From the NCBI RefSeq assembly GCF_900187385.1, contig NZ_FYEY01000001.1:1426001-1490000 (forward strand): 64,000 nucleotides of DNA. The letters run 5' to 3'. The notes under the pieces were generated by a model. That model saw only the letters and a list, made by a program, of their open reading frames with translations. It was not told where the DNA came from and did not search any database. This stretch comes from Streptomyces sp. 2114.4 (GTDB lineage: Bacteria > Actinomycetota > Actinomycetes > Streptomycetales > Streptomycetaceae). Below are positions 1-8,907 of this stretch, one piece after another (position 1 is the first letter of the stretch; every line of letters starts with the position of its first letter). A program made the position numbers and the translations under genes.

Positions 1-2
1 AA

Positions 3-2024
3 CAGGCGACCGGCCGGCACCTTGCCGCCACCGGCCTCCCGGTCCGTCTCAACCCCGGCCACCGCATCAGCCTGACCATCCCGGGCGCGGCCGGGAATCA
101 AGCCGGTGGCGAGAAGGCCGGCCCCAATTCTTCGCCCTCCGCCTCGCCCTCCGGCCTCCCCGAGGCCCTCGTGGATGCCCCGCTGCTCGCCGCGGGCCTG
201 CTCGCGGCGCTCGGCCGCCGACGCCGCACGGCCCTGTGGCAGTCCGCCATGGGCGCCAAGGGCCGCCGCACCCCGGAGCTTCGCCGGCCGACGGGGGGCG
301 CCGCCGATACCCAAGATGCGCTGCTCGTCGGGGCCGACCCGCAGGCCGTACGCGATCTCGACCACGCCCTGAGGGGCCTGGCGTCCGCCTTGAGCGTCGA
401 ATCGCGCACCCTGCCGACCGTCTACGGTGCCTGGCTCACCGACAGCGAGCTGAGCCTCCAGCTCGCCCATCCCGCGGGTAAGGCCCCAGCACCTTGGCAG
501 CTCGGCCAGAACGAGACGATCTGGCGCATCCAACGGGCCGACATCCCGGTGCACGAAACAGACACCGGCACTGCCGCCCCCTACCCGGGCCTGGTCAGCC
601 TCGGCAGCCTCGACGGCGCGCGCCTGCTGCTGAACCTCGAAGCCGCCCCCGGACTCGTCTCACTCACCGGCACGCACGCGGACCAAAGTGCCGTCCTCAC
701 GTCGGTCGCCGCGGAGCTCGCCACCAGCGGCTGGTCGGACCGCATGACAGTCACCCTCGTCGGCTTCGGCAAGGAACTCACCACGCTCGACCCCACCCGC
801 GTCCGCCACTTCGACGACGTCGAAGCCCTCATGGAAACCATGGAGGCGGAAACCCGGCAGCGGCGCGGTGCCCTCGCCATGGCGGGCCACGACTCCGTAC
901 AGCAGCCCCCATGGGCGCCCCACCTGGTCCTCCTCGCCGCACAGCCGACCGAGGAGCAGGCAGCGAAGTTCGCCGAGCTCGTTGCCGACTCCGGCCGGCT
1001 GGGCATCAGCTACCTGGCGGCCACCGAGGAGAACGGCCTGCCAGGCGCCACCTGGAAACTCGGCATCACCCCCGAGGGACGCCTCCTGGCCCCACTCCTC
1101 GGCCTGGAACTGCAAGCACAGCTCCTGCCCCGGGCCCAGTACGATGCTGTGGTCCAGCTCTTCGCCGGTGCCACACCCGACGACGACCGCGACTCGGACC
1201 CCAGCACCCCTCAGTTCATGGTGGACATCACCCCGAGCGGACGACCCGCGGTGTACGCACGGCTGGTCGGCACCTACGAGATCACCGGCCTCGACGCACC
1301 TGACGCCGAGCACGGCCCGCTTCTCCACGAGGCGCTGGCCATGCTCCTGCTCCATCGCGAAGGAGTGCACCCGCGCGTTCTGGCCGCCGGACTGTGGCCC
1401 CGCGGCGTAACCGAGGAGGTCCGTGACGCCCTCGTCGAACGCCTGCGAACCTGGCTGGGGAGCGACCCCGACGGAACCCCGCGGCTCGGCACCGACACCA
1501 CCGGTCGGCTCACCCTCGCGCCGTCCGTCGTCTCCGACCTCGACGTGCTCCGCACCCTCCACTACGAGGCCACCGCGGGCAGCGGCGCAAGCAACGCACG
1601 CCTCCGGGAACGCCTGCTCAACGACGCCCTGGCACTCGCCCACGGCCCCCTGCTCGCAAACCGCCCACAGGGCCGCTATACCTGGCTTTCCCACGAGATC
1701 AGCGAGGCCCGGCTGCCCCTACTGGTGGCAGACGTCGCACTGGCCCTGTCCGCCCACCACTTGGAGGCCGGCAACCCGGCACCAGCGCTCAAGGCCCTCA
1801 ACGCAGCCTTGACCACCACGCCGACGGACGAGCGACTCTGGAACGAACTTCTCCGCGCCGCACACGCCACAGGCGATGCGGCCGAGCTCGAAGCAACGGC
1901 AGCATCGCTCCTTGCCCGCCATCACGAGCACAGCGGCGGCGCCCGTAGCCTCCCGCCCCGCACCGAGGCCCTCCTCGACGAGCTCTTGCCGTCCTGGCGT
2001 GACGCCCGGTCTGCTGCAGACTGA
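3..2024 (+). CDS. Membrane-anchored SARP/BTAD-type regulator, 5' end outside window
   Basis: The reading frame is open from the first bases, so the N-terminus lies upstream. The visible part is about 673 codons. A hydrophobic stretch encoded near 171-215, followed by an arginine cluster, looks like a transmembrane anchor. A long mixed alpha/beta segment follows. From about 1290 to 1560 there is a winged-helix-like segment (LLLHREGVHPRVLAAGLWP), and from about 1560 to 1960 a helical bacterial transcriptional activator (BTAD) domain of TPR type. Large actinobacterial proteins of this kind often carry LysM repeats N-terminally; none is visible here. The layout suggests a regulator that senses the envelope and is tethered to the membrane. 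The target is unknown. The order membrane segment, wing, BTAD is read directly; the regulatory role is inferred from the family. Confidence 0.75.
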   Translation, partial: QATGRHLAATGLPVRLNPGHRISLTIPGAAGNQAGGEKAGPNSSPSASPSGLPEALVDAPLLAAGLLAALGRRRRTALWQSAMGAKGRRTPELRRPTGGAADTQDALLVGADPQAVRDLDHALRGLASALSVESRTLPTVYGAWLTDSELSLQLAHPAGKAPAPWQLGQNETIWRIQRADIPVHETDTGTAAPYPGLVSLGSLDGARLLLNLEAAPGLVSLTGTHADQSAVLTSVAAELATSGWSDRMTVTLVGFGKELTTLDPTRVRHFDDVEALMETMEAETRQRRGALAMAGHDSVQQPPWAPHLVLLAAQPTEEQAAKFAELVADSGRLGISYLAATEENGLPGATWKLGITPEGRLLAPLLGLELQAQLLPRAQYDAVVQLFAGATPDDDRDSDPSTPQFMVDITPSGRPAVYARLVGTYEITGLDAPDAEHGPLLHEALAMLLLHREGVHPRVLAAGLWPRGVTEEVRDALVERLRTWLGSDPDGTPRLGTDTTGRLTLAPSVVSDLDVLRTLHYEATAGSGASNARLRERLLNDALALAHGPLLANRPQGRYTWLSHEISEARLPLLVADVALALSAHHLEAGNPAPALKALNAALTTTPTDERLWNELLRAAHATGDAAELEATAASLLARHHEHSGGARSLPPRTEALLDELLPSWRDARSAAD

Positions 2025-2405
2025 TGCCCCGTCCGCAGCAGACCCGCGCGAAGTGGCTTGGAGTCCCGGAGAAGACCCTGGGCGTCCGCCCGCCGCTCGG
2101 GGGAAAACCGGCGGGCGGACCCCGGGCCGGCGGGCGCCCGTCCGCCGGCTTCGGCCCCCCGTGGCACCCTCAAGTCAACTCCCGTGCGGGCGCCCTCGGG
2201 AGCGTGTGAACCGCCCCGTCCGGGGTGCGCGCTTCACACCCCGTGCGTACGCCGTCCGGCCCGTCACCCCCCGTCACCTCACACGGGGTGTGAACCGCAG
2301 ACCCGCATATCCCCGCCGCACACGCTCCCGCCCTTCACCGCAGCGCAGTTGACTGATGCCCGTACGGACAACGAAGTCGCTGACTGAAGGAATGAGGAGC
2401 GGACC
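2025..2405. other. Non-coding region with palindromic sites before the small membrane peptide
   Basis: No convincing gene fits here. The region is GC-rich and carries repeated TCACAC/GTGTGA elements: a half site at 2204-2210, a degenerate full site at 2234-2248 and a perfect site at 2279-2293. A Shine-Dalgarno sequence (AGGAG, near 2394) precedes the next gene. It is probably a regulated promoter region. Confidence 0.6.
2279..2293. promoter_or_regulatory. Palindromic operator candidate TCACACGGGGTGTGA, copy 1
   Basis: A perfect 6-3-6 inverted repeat, TCACAC-GGG-GTGTGA, lies about 113 bp upstream of the start at 2406. The identical 15-mer, plus the next base A, recurs at 4706-4720 upstream of the HTH/TPR regulator. 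A degenerate copy (TCACAC-CCC-GTGCGT) lies at 2234-2248. The repetition suggests one DNA-binding protein acting at both promoters. Confidence 0.55.
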
Positions 2406-2663
2406 GTGACCGCCCACCCCGAACCCGATCTGGTCACCGCCGACTTAGCCGAGCTGAGGCGTCTCCTGGACGTCCGCACGGCCCGGGTCGACGGCCAACT
2501 CGCCCTGCTCGCCCAGCGCTCCGAGCAGCAGGAGCGGGACTCGGACGATGTGCAGGCCCGCGTCGCACGGCTGGAGCACACCCGCTGGCCACTGCCGTCC
2601 CTCGCCGCGCTCACGGGGCTCGCGGCACTGATGGTCGCGCTGTGGCAGGCGATCGGCCGGTGA
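2406..2663 (+). CDS. Small coiled-coil membrane protein with a TTA codon
   Basis: This 85-residue protein starts at GTG 2406 behind a good AGGAG. It has a charged helical body (residues about 15-60, likely coiled coil) and one C-terminal hydrophobic helix (about 62-82) ending in IGR, so it is probably tail-anchored in the membrane. I do not recognise the family. Codon 14 (2445-2447) is TTA, the rare leucine codon that needs the bldA tRNA in Streptomyces. I noticed no in-frame TTA codon in the other genes, though I did not scan every codon by computer. Together with the palindromes upstream, this suggests a developmentally controlled gene. The stop codon sits inside a terminator hairpin. Function unknown. 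Confidence 0.75.
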   Translation: MTAHPEPDLVTADLAELRRLLDVRTARVDGQLALLAQRSEQQERDSDDVQARVARLEHTRWPLPSLAALTGLAALMVALWQAIGR

Positions 2664-2686
2664 CCGCGGGACGCGGTCACCGGCCG
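2654..2686. terminator. Bidirectional terminator
   Basis: A perfect 15-bp stem (2654-2668 with 2672-2686) and a 3-nt loop overlap the stop codon of the small membrane protein. It faces the end of the NUDIX gene on the other strand, so it can serve both convergent genes. Confidence 0.75.
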
Positions 2687-2693
2687 GGTCACC

Positions 2694-3224
2694 TCAGCCC
2701 AGGCGGAGGTGGTGCAGCATCAGCAGAGCGGCGGCCATGCCCGCGGCCGGCACCTCCCCCCGGGCCACCATGTCGGGCACCAGCTTCAACGACACCCACT
2801 CCCGCCGCTCGGACTCGAAGCCGTCCTGGGGCAGGCCGGTGTACTCGGCCTCCTCGGACCAGTAGACGTGATGCCGGGCGTCGGTGAGACCGTTGGAGGG
2901 TTCCACCGTGAGGAGGTGGTGGAGGGGCCCCGGGCGCCACCCGGTCTCCTCCTCCATCTCCCGGGCGGCCGCCGCCGCGATGTCCTCACCGCCCTCGACG
3001 ACACCGGCGGCCAGTTCCCAGCCCCAGGTGTCGGTGATGAACCGGTGCCGCCACAGCAGCAGCACCTCGTTGGCCTCGTTGACCACTGTGGCCACGGCGA
3101 CGGGCCGCATCCGGATCAGGTAGTGATCCAGGTGACGGCCATCGGGCAGTTCCACATCGGCCAGATTGACCCGGAACCACAAATTCGCATAGACGGGCTT
3201 TTCGCTGAGATTGTTCCAACGCAC
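2694..3224 (-). CDS. NUDIX hydrolase
   Basis: The 176-residue protein has a complete NUDIX box at about residues 74-96, with the pattern G-x5-E-x7-REUxEExGU (GVVEGGED followed by REMEEETGW). This is the Mg-binding catalytic helix that hydrolyses nucleoside diphosphates linked to another group. The N-terminal strand (YANLWFRVNLADVELPDG) and overall length resemble the ADP-ribose pyrophosphatase-like group. The substrate cannot be read from sequence. It starts at GTG behind an AAGGTGG-like site and lies 48 bp downstream of the HTH/TPR regulator on the same strand, so the two may be cotranscribed. Confidence 0.85.
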   Translation of the reverse strand: MRWNNLSEKPVYANLWFRVNLADVELPDGRHLDHYLIRMRPVAVATVVNEANEVLLLWRHRFITDTWGWELAAGVVEGGEDIAAAAAREMEEETGWRPGPLHHLLTVEPSNGLTDARHHVYWSEEAEYTGLPQDGFESERREWVSLKLVPDMVARGEVPAAGMAAALLMLHHLRLG

Positions 3225-3272
3225 GTAACTGCCACCTTCCGCTGAGGAGCCGGCAAGGTGACACGAGCCCGG

Positions 3273-4610
3273 TCACAGCGGAACGCGCAGCACCTCGTCG
3301 ATGAGATCGGCAGCCTCGTCCGTCGCGGAGCTCCCGGTCTCCGCCAGATGCTCGCGCACCGCCCGCAGCCGGTCCCGCAGCCGTTGCGACTCCATGCCCC
3401 GAGCCTGCTCCGTCATCTGCGCGGCATTGGCCACGGCCCGGTCCGCATCGCCTTGACGCAGCTCGATATGGGTGAGCATGGCCAGCCGGTGGACCCGGCC
3501 GCGGTCGTGTGCGGGGGTGTCGACGGCGGCGTCCGCCTGCTCCCGGGCGGCCCGCAGGTCACCGAGGCTGAGCAGCGCCTCCGCCACTTGTACGTTCACC
3601 AGGCCGGGCTGGACGTAGCCCGTCTCGGCCGGCTCCTGTCCGGGCCGGATGCGCTCCGCGGCCGCCTCCGCACGCCGGATGCACGCCAGCGCGCCGGCGC
3701 CGTCGCCGAGCCGGGCGTAGGCCTTGGCCTGCATCGCGTAGAGGTCCGCGGAGAGCGCCGGGGTGATCTGCGGGCCCGCGGCCCGCAGCGCCGCCTCCGC
3801 GAAGGCGACCGCCTGGCGGTACTCCCTCACGAAGAGGGACTGGTTGACCAGCAGCGCGATGACATACGCACCGAGGCCGCGGTCCCCGCTGGCCTTGGCC
3901 AGCCGCAGCGCCTGATGGAAGTAGCGCTGGGCCAGCCCGAGAGCGTCCGAGTCGTACGCACAGATGCCGGCGACCGCGACCAGTCCGCCGGTCGCCCGGT
4001 GGAGCTGACGCCCCGTCGCATCGCTGTAGCTGCCCCGCAGCAGCGGCGCCGCCTCGGCGTTGAGGAATCCCACGATGCGTGCTCTGGTAGCGATACCACC
4101 CGCCTTCCGGTACATCGTCTCGTAGTGCGTCCGCGCGGCGCGCAGCATCTCGATGTCGGCCATACCGACCCTCGTCAGCCCGTCGCGCGAGACATCGGAG
4201 TCCTCGGGCGGGTTCTCCCACTCCCACACGGGGATGACCGCGGAGGTGCCGGTGAGCGCCGGGGCGTCGAGGATGTGCGGCCGTTGCTGCTCGTCGGACC
4301 GCCACAGCGCGGTGGCCCGCTCGACGAAACCGGAGAGCGGGGTGCCGGCGGCACGCCCCGCCCCCGGGCCGCTCAGCCCGATGTCGTCGAGCCCGACCGG
4401 CCGGTGCAGCCGTTCGCCGAGGATTTCGCAGATGAGGTCCGGTACCTGCCCGCGCGGCCGCTGGCCCTTCAACCACCGGGCCACCGCGGTGTGTTCGTAC
4501 CGCAGCGCCAGGCCACGGCAGCGGCCGAGCCGGTTGATGCGCGCGGCGAGCCCGGCATGCGAGATACCGGCCTCGTCGAGGATCGCGTCGAGCAGGGTGT
4601 TGGGCTCCAT
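3273..4610 (-). CDS. HTH/TPR transcriptional regulator (NsdA-like)
   Basis: The 445-residue protein has an N-terminal helix-turn-helix region (about residues 1-70: DAILDEAGISHAGLAARIN, then a second helix with RYEHTAVARWLKGQRPRG). About 330 residues of alpha-helical TPR-like repeats follow, with many A/L/Y positions. This is the layout of Streptomyces regulators of development and antibiotic production such as NsdA; the relation to NsdA is my inference from layout. It starts at ATG behind GGGAGG. A perfect palindrome at 4706-4720, about 96 bp upstream, is a candidate autoregulatory site shared with the small membrane protein promoter. The NUDIX gene follows on the same strand. Confidence 0.7.
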   Translation of the reverse strand: MEPNTLLDAILDEAGISHAGLAARINRLGRCRGLALRYEHTAVARWLKGQRPRGQVPDLICEILGERLHRPVGLDDIGLSGPGAGRAAGTPLSGFVERATALWRSDEQQRPHILDAPALTGTSAVIPVWEWENPPEDSDVSRDGLTRVGMADIEMLRAARTHYETMYRKAGGIATRARIVGFLNAEAAPLLRGSYSDATGRQLHRATGGLVAVAGICAYDSDALGLAQRYFHQALRLAKASGDRGLGAYVIALLVNQSLFVREYRQAVAFAEAALRAAGPQITPALSADLYAMQAKAYARLGDGAGALACIRRAEAAAERIRPGQEPAETGYVQPGLVNVQVAEALLSLGDLRAAREQADAAVDTPAHDRGRVHRLAMLTHIELRQGDADRAVANAAQMTEQARGMESQRLRDRLRAVREHLAETGSSATDEAADLIDEVLRVPL

Positions 4611-4705
4611 ACCGGCCTCCCGGTGAGCCGGGCCCGCCCACGGGCCATCAGCTCATGGCCTTGTCGACTTCACCACTGTGTCCGTCGAGCGTAGTGAAGC
4701 GCCCC

Positions 4706-4720
4706 TCACACGGGGTGTGA
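4706..4720. promoter_or_regulatory. Palindromic operator candidate TCACACGGGGTGTGA, copy 2
   Basis: The second exact copy of the 15-bp palindrome also found at 2279-2293. It lies between the start of the HTH/TPR regulator (4610) and the end of the phosphatase gene, at a distance that suits repression or activation of the regulator promoter. Confidence 0.55.
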
Positions 4721-4791
4721 AGGGCGGCGGCCGTCTTGGGCAGGCATCAGGGGAACCGGCCGGGTCACTTCCCCGCCGGCCGGCCGGCAGG

Positions 4792-6012
4792 TCAGCGCGG
4801 AAGGCGGGCGCCGGGAGGCGTGCCACGGGCCTGCTGGGCCGGCACCCGCACCCGGTCATTGCTCAGCATCACCAGCGCCACGTCATCGGTGAGGCGCCCG
4901 TCCGCATGCCGCAGCAGCGCCTCCCGCACCTCCCCGACCACCCCCGACGGCGAGGGCCCGCACGGCGCCGCGGCGGCCTCGACACTGCTGCGCAGCTCCT
5001 GGGCCAGCGGGAAGAACTCCCCTGTCGCATCCCGGGCTTCGGCCGCCCCGTCGGTGTGCAGGAACAGCCCCTCCCCCGGCCGCAGCTGTCCGCACCGCAC
5101 CGCGGACAGCTCCTCGGGCAGCGGGAACAGCCCCAGCGGCGGCATCGGCTCGGCCGGCGCGACCGGGGCGACCGCCCGGCAGGCGACCCGGTACGGCCAG
5201 GGGTGCCCGCAGTTCAGCGCCGTGACGGATCCGTCCCGTGCCACCTCGAGGAGCAGCAGGGTCACGAACTCCTCGGCGAAGGCGCTCACCGGGCCCCCGT
5301 CACCGGCCGCCGGCCGCTCCACGAGCGCCCGTTCCCGCAGATGCCGCTGGTGCGTCCGCTCCAACCGCCGCAGCACCCCGCCCAGTTCGGGTTCGTCGTG
5401 CGCCACTTCGCGGAAGCTGCCGAGCATCGCGGCGACCGTGCCTATCGCCTCCAGGCCGTGCCCGCGCACGTCCCCGATCACCGCCCGCACCCCGTGCCGG
5501 GTCCCCACCACCTCGTACAGATCCCCGCCGACCATGGCCCCCTCGCTCGCGGAGAGGTGGTCGGCCGCCAGCAGCACCCCGTCGACCCGCCGGGGCAGCG
5601 GCCGCAGCACGACCCGCTGGGCGGCGACGGCGACCTCCCGGGTGCGCTCCAGCTCCCGCACCAGCCGCAGCCGCCGCCCGGCCGTCAGATAGCCGGCGCC
5701 GATCACCGCGAGGATCGCACCGCAGGTCATCACGCGCGTACCCGCTCCGGCCGCGGGCTCCACCGCGCCGAACGGCACCAGTGCGAGCAGCGCGCACACC
5801 CCGCCGAGCAGCACACACTGGCGGCGGCCGGTGCCCGCACAGGCGATGGCCGGTGCGGCGGCGAGCAGTTGCAGCAGCCGGCCGCCGGTCGGGCAGCACA
5901 GCTCCCAGGCCACCACACCGAGCACCCACAGGCCGGGCAGCACGAAGACGAAGGCGCGCCGGACGGCCGCCGCTGCGGTGCCGCCTGCGCCCGGCGCCCA
6001 GGTTCGGATCAT
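4792..6012 (-). CDS. Membrane SpoIIE-family protein serine phosphatase
   Basis: I place the start at ATG 6012 because AAGGGGA lies 8 nt upstream; an in-frame ATG at 6156 lacks such a site. The protein is then about 406 residues. Three hydrophobic helices occupy about residues 15-105. A PP2C/SpoIIE catalytic domain follows, with metal-binding acidic motifs GGDLYEV, IGDVRGHG, HTDGAAEARD and LTDDVALVML all intact. Enzymes of this family dephosphorylate anti-sigma-factor antagonists. No anti-sigma or STAS partner is adjacent, so its substrate must lie elsewhere. A TCACACGGG half site at 6107-6115 lies upstream, which may or may not matter. Confidence 0.85.
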   Translation of the reverse strand: MIRTWAPGAGGTAAAAVRRAFVFVLPGLWVLGVVAWELCCPTGGRLLQLLAAAPAIACAGTGRRQCVLLGGVCALLALVPFGAVEPAAGAGTRVMTCGAILAVIGAGYLTAGRRLRLVRELERTREVAVAAQRVVLRPLPRRVDGVLLAADHLSASEGAMVGGDLYEVVGTRHGVRAVIGDVRGHGLEAIGTVAAMLGSFREVAHDEPELGGVLRRLERTHQRHLRERALVERPAAGDGGPVSAFAEEFVTLLLLEVARDGSVTALNCGHPWPYRVACRAVAPVAPAEPMPPLGLFPLPEELSAVRCGQLRPGEGLFLHTDGAAEARDATGEFFPLAQELRSSVEAAAAPCGPSPSGVVGEVREALLRHADGRLTDDVALVMLSNDRVRVPAQQARGTPPGARLPR

Positions 6013-6381
6013 GCCGATGGTCCCCTTAGCCGGTCCGGTGGTCTCCCAGGGGCTCGTCGCACTCCCCAGCAGGCGTTGAGCGGCCCGGCAGGGCCCACCG
6101 TCGTGCTCACACGGGTCGCCGCAACCGGTCTGATTCTTGCGACGTTCCGTATCCACCCGGCGACGATCCGTACACCGTCACCCGATCGAGTGAGGGCGTA
6201 CGGCTCCGATCACCTCCGGCGGTCAGCGGCACGCCCGCGGGCCGCTCCCTCAGCGCCTCCGGCCCACCTCACCGCCCTCACCGGACCCGCCCACCGCACA
6301 CCGCGCACGACGAAGGGCGCGGACGGTCTCACCGTCCGCGCCCTCAGCCTTCACGACACGCCGCCGCGGGCCATGCCCGGC
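6013..6381. other. Intergenic region between the phosphatase and pheT
   Basis: This holds the phosphatase promoter region (about 6013-6250, no clear -10/-35 pair seen) and the pheT terminator at 6314-6344. No gene is supported; open frames here are antisense artefacts. Confidence 0.6.
6314..6344 (-). terminator. Terminator of pheST
   Basis: A perfect 14-bp stem (6314-6327 with 6331-6344) with a 3-nt loop lies 38 bp past the pheT stop. The arms are GC-rich; there is no T-run, as usual in streptomycetes. Confidence 0.8.
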
Positions 6382-8907
6382 TCAGCCGCGCAGCACCGCA
6401 CCCGTCCGCTCCACGGCCGCCGCGACCGCCGCGTCACGGGCCGCCGAGGCCTCCTCCGCGGTCAGCGTCCGGTCGGCCGCACGGAAGCGCAGCGCATAGG
6501 CCAGCGACTTCTTGCCCGCGCCGACCTGCTCGCCGGTGAAGACGTCGAACAGCCGCAGCGATTCGAGCAGTTCACCCGCGCCACCACGCAGCGCGCCCTC
6601 CACCTCAGCGGCCGGGACGGCTTCGTCGACCACGAGGGCGACGTCCTGGGTCGCGACCGGGAAGGCCGAGATCTTCGGCGCGCGCAGCGGGCCGGCCCCG
6701 GCCCGCTCCAGGCGGTCCAGGTCGATCTCCATCGCGCAGGTGCGCTCGGGCAGGGACAGCGCCTTGATGACCCGCGGGTGCAGCTCACCGGCGTTGCCGA
6801 CGAGGATCTCCTCGCCGTCGGCGACGGCGAGCAGCGCCGCGCAGCGGCCCGGGTGGAACGGCGCGTGCTGGTCCTGACGGACGATCAGCTCCACACCCGC
6901 CTCCCGCGCGACGGTGCGGCCCGCCTCGATGGCGTCCGCCCAGATCGCGGGACGTGCGTCGCCCCACCAGCCGGCCTGCTCACGGCCTCCGGCGAGCACC
7001 ACGGCGGCGCGCCGCGGCTGCTGCGGGAGGGAGGCGTCCAGCGAGGCGATCTCGTCGTCGGTCGGCCGGCGGTCGACCACCAGCCGGCTGGCCGGCTGCT
7101 CGTCACCGGTCGCCCGGAAGACCGGACCGGTCTCGAAGAGCGCCAGATCGTGCGTGCCCCGGCCGTAGTTGCGGCGCAGCGCGTTCAGCAGCCCCGGGAT
7201 CAGCGTCGTGCGGAGGTCGGGCTCCTCGTCGGAGAGCGGGTTGACGAGGGTGACGGCCGCGCGGCGCGGGTCGTCGGGCTCAATGCCGAGTTGGTCGAGG
7301 ACGTGCGAGCCGGTGAACGGGTAGTTCAGCGCCTCGACGTAGCCGGCACCGGCCAGCGCCCGGCCGACCCTGCGGTGCAGCCGCTGACGCTCGGTCAGCC
7401 CCCGGCCGGCCGGCGGCTTCGGGAGGGTGGAGGGCAGGTTCTCGTAACCCTCCAGCCGGATGACCTCTTCCGCCAGGTCGTTGGGGTCGCTGAGGTCCGG
7501 CCGCCAGGACGGCACGGTCACGACCAGCTCGTCCTGGCCGTAGGCGTCGCAGCCGACCTGCTGGAGGCGGCGGACGACGGTCTCCCGGCCGTAGGCGACA
7601 CCGGCGACCTTGTCCGGGTGGTCGGCGGAGAGGGTGATGGTGCGCGGCCCGCGGGGCGTGACGACCTCGGTGACGCCCTCCCCTGCGGTGCCGCCCGCGA
7701 GCAGCACCAGCAGATCGACGGTGCGCTGCGCCGCGGCGGACGCGGCCTCCGGGTCCACCCCGCGCTCGAAGCGCTTGGCGGCCTCCGAGGACAGCTTGTG
7801 ACGGCGGGCCGTACGGGCGATGGAGAGCGCGTCGAAGTGCGCGGCCTCGATCACGACGTCGGTGGTGCCGCGCCGCTCGCCGGTCTCCGGGTCGGTGACC
7901 CCGCCCGCGATCTCGGTGTTGGCGCCGCCCATGACACCCGCGAGGCCGATGGGGCCGCGGTTGTCGGTGATGACCAGGTCCGCGGCGTCCAGCACCCGCT
8001 TGGTCCCGTCCAGGGTGGTCAGCTTCTCGCCCGCGGTCGCCCGGCGGACGCCGATCGGACCGTCCACGCTGGTGCGGTCGTAGGCGTGCAGCGGCTGGCC
8101 GAGCTCCAGCATCACGTAGTTGGTGATGTCGACGGCCAGCGAGACCGGGCGCATCCCGGCCTTCTGCAGCCGGCGCTGCATCCACAGCGGCGTACGCGCC
8201 TCGGGCTCCAGGCCGCTGACCGTACGGGCGGTGAAGCGGTCACAGCCCATCGGGTCGGAGACCTGGACGGGGTAGCCGCCGACGTTCGGCGGCGGCACGT
8301 CCAGCAGCGCCGGGTCGCGCAGCGGCAGGCCGTACGCGGTGGCGGTCTCGCGGGCCACCCCGCGCATCGACAGGCAGTAGCCGCGGTCCGGGGTGACGGC
8401 GATGTCCAGCACCTCGTCGACGAGCTCCAGCAGCTCGATCGCGTCGGTGCCGACCTCGTACTCCGGCGGCAGCACGATGATGCCGTGCGTGCCGTCGTCG
8501 CCCATGCCCAGCTCGTCGCCGGAGCAGATCATGCCGTGCGACTTCTTGCCGTACGTCTTGCGCGCGGCGATCTTGAAGTCACCGGGCAGCACGGCGCCGG
8601 GGAGGACCACCACGACCTTGTCGCCGACGGCGAAGTTCCGCGCGCCGCAGACGATTTCCTGGGGCTCACCGGTGCCGTTGGCCTGGCCGACGTCGACCGT
8701 GCAGAAGCGGATCGGCTTCTTGAAGCCCTCCAGCTCCTCGATGGTCAGCACCTGGCCGACGACGAGCGGGCCCTTGAGGCCCTCGCCCAGCCGCTCGACG
8801 GTCTCGACCTCCAGGCCGACGGCGATGAGCTTGGCCTGTACGTCCCGGCCGGTCTCCGTCGCCGGCAGGTCGACGTACTCCCGCAGCCAAGAAAGCGGGA
8901 CCCGCAT
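6382..8907 (-). CDS. pheT: Phenylalanyl-tRNA synthetase beta subunit
   Basis: At 841 residues it has the family's normal length. It opens with [15 protein letters not shown], then a tRNA-binding OB fold (about 45-155), B3/4 editing region, B5 domain, the catalytic-like core and a C-terminal anticodon-binding FDX-ACB domain ([17 protein letters not shown] onward). With PheS it forms the cytosolic alpha2-beta2 enzyme that charges tRNA-Phe; this subunit edits misacylated Tyr-tRNA. Its ATG overlaps the pheS TGA by one base (TGATG), which implies translational coupling and equal subunit synthesis. No truncation is seen. Confidence 0.97.
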   Translation of the reverse strand: MRVPLSWLREYVDLPATETGRDVQAKLIAVGLEVETVERLGEGLKGPLVVGQVLTIEELEGFKKPIRFCTVDVGQANGTGEPQEIVCGARNFAVGDKVVVVLPGAVLPGDFKIAARKTYGKKSHGMICSGDELGMGDDGTHGIIVLPPEYEVGTDAIELLELVDEVLDIAVTPDRGYCLSMRGVARETATAYGLPLRDPALLDVPPPNVGGYPVQVSDPMGCDRFTARTVSGLEPEARTPLWMQRRLQKAGMRPVSLAVDITNYVMLELGQPLHAYDRTSVDGPIGVRRATAGEKLTTLDGTKRVLDAADLVITDNRGPIGLAGVMGGANTEIAGGVTDPETGERRGTTDVVIEAAHFDALSIARTARRHKLSSEAAKRFERGVDPEAASAAAQRTVDLLVLLAGGTAGEGVTEVVTPRGPRTITLSADHPDKVAGVAYGRETVVRRLQQVGCDAYGQDELVVTVPSWRPDLSDPNDLAEEVIRLEGYENLPSTLPKPPAGRGLTERQRLHRRVGRALAGAGYVEALNYPFTGSHVLDQLGIEPDDPRRAAVTLVNPLSDEEPDLRTTLIPGLLNALRRNYGRGTHDLALFETGPVFRATGDEQPASRLVVDRRPTDDEIASLDASLPQQPRRAAVVLAGGREQAGWWGDARPAIWADAIEAGRTVAREAGVELIVRQDQHAPFHPGRCAALLAVADGEEILVGNAGELHPRVIKALSLPERTCAMEIDLDRLERAGAGPLRAPKISAFPVATQDVALVVDEAVPAAEVEGALRGGAGELLESLRLFDVFTGEQVGAGKKSLAYALRFRAADRTLTAEEASAARDAAVAAAVERTGAVLRG

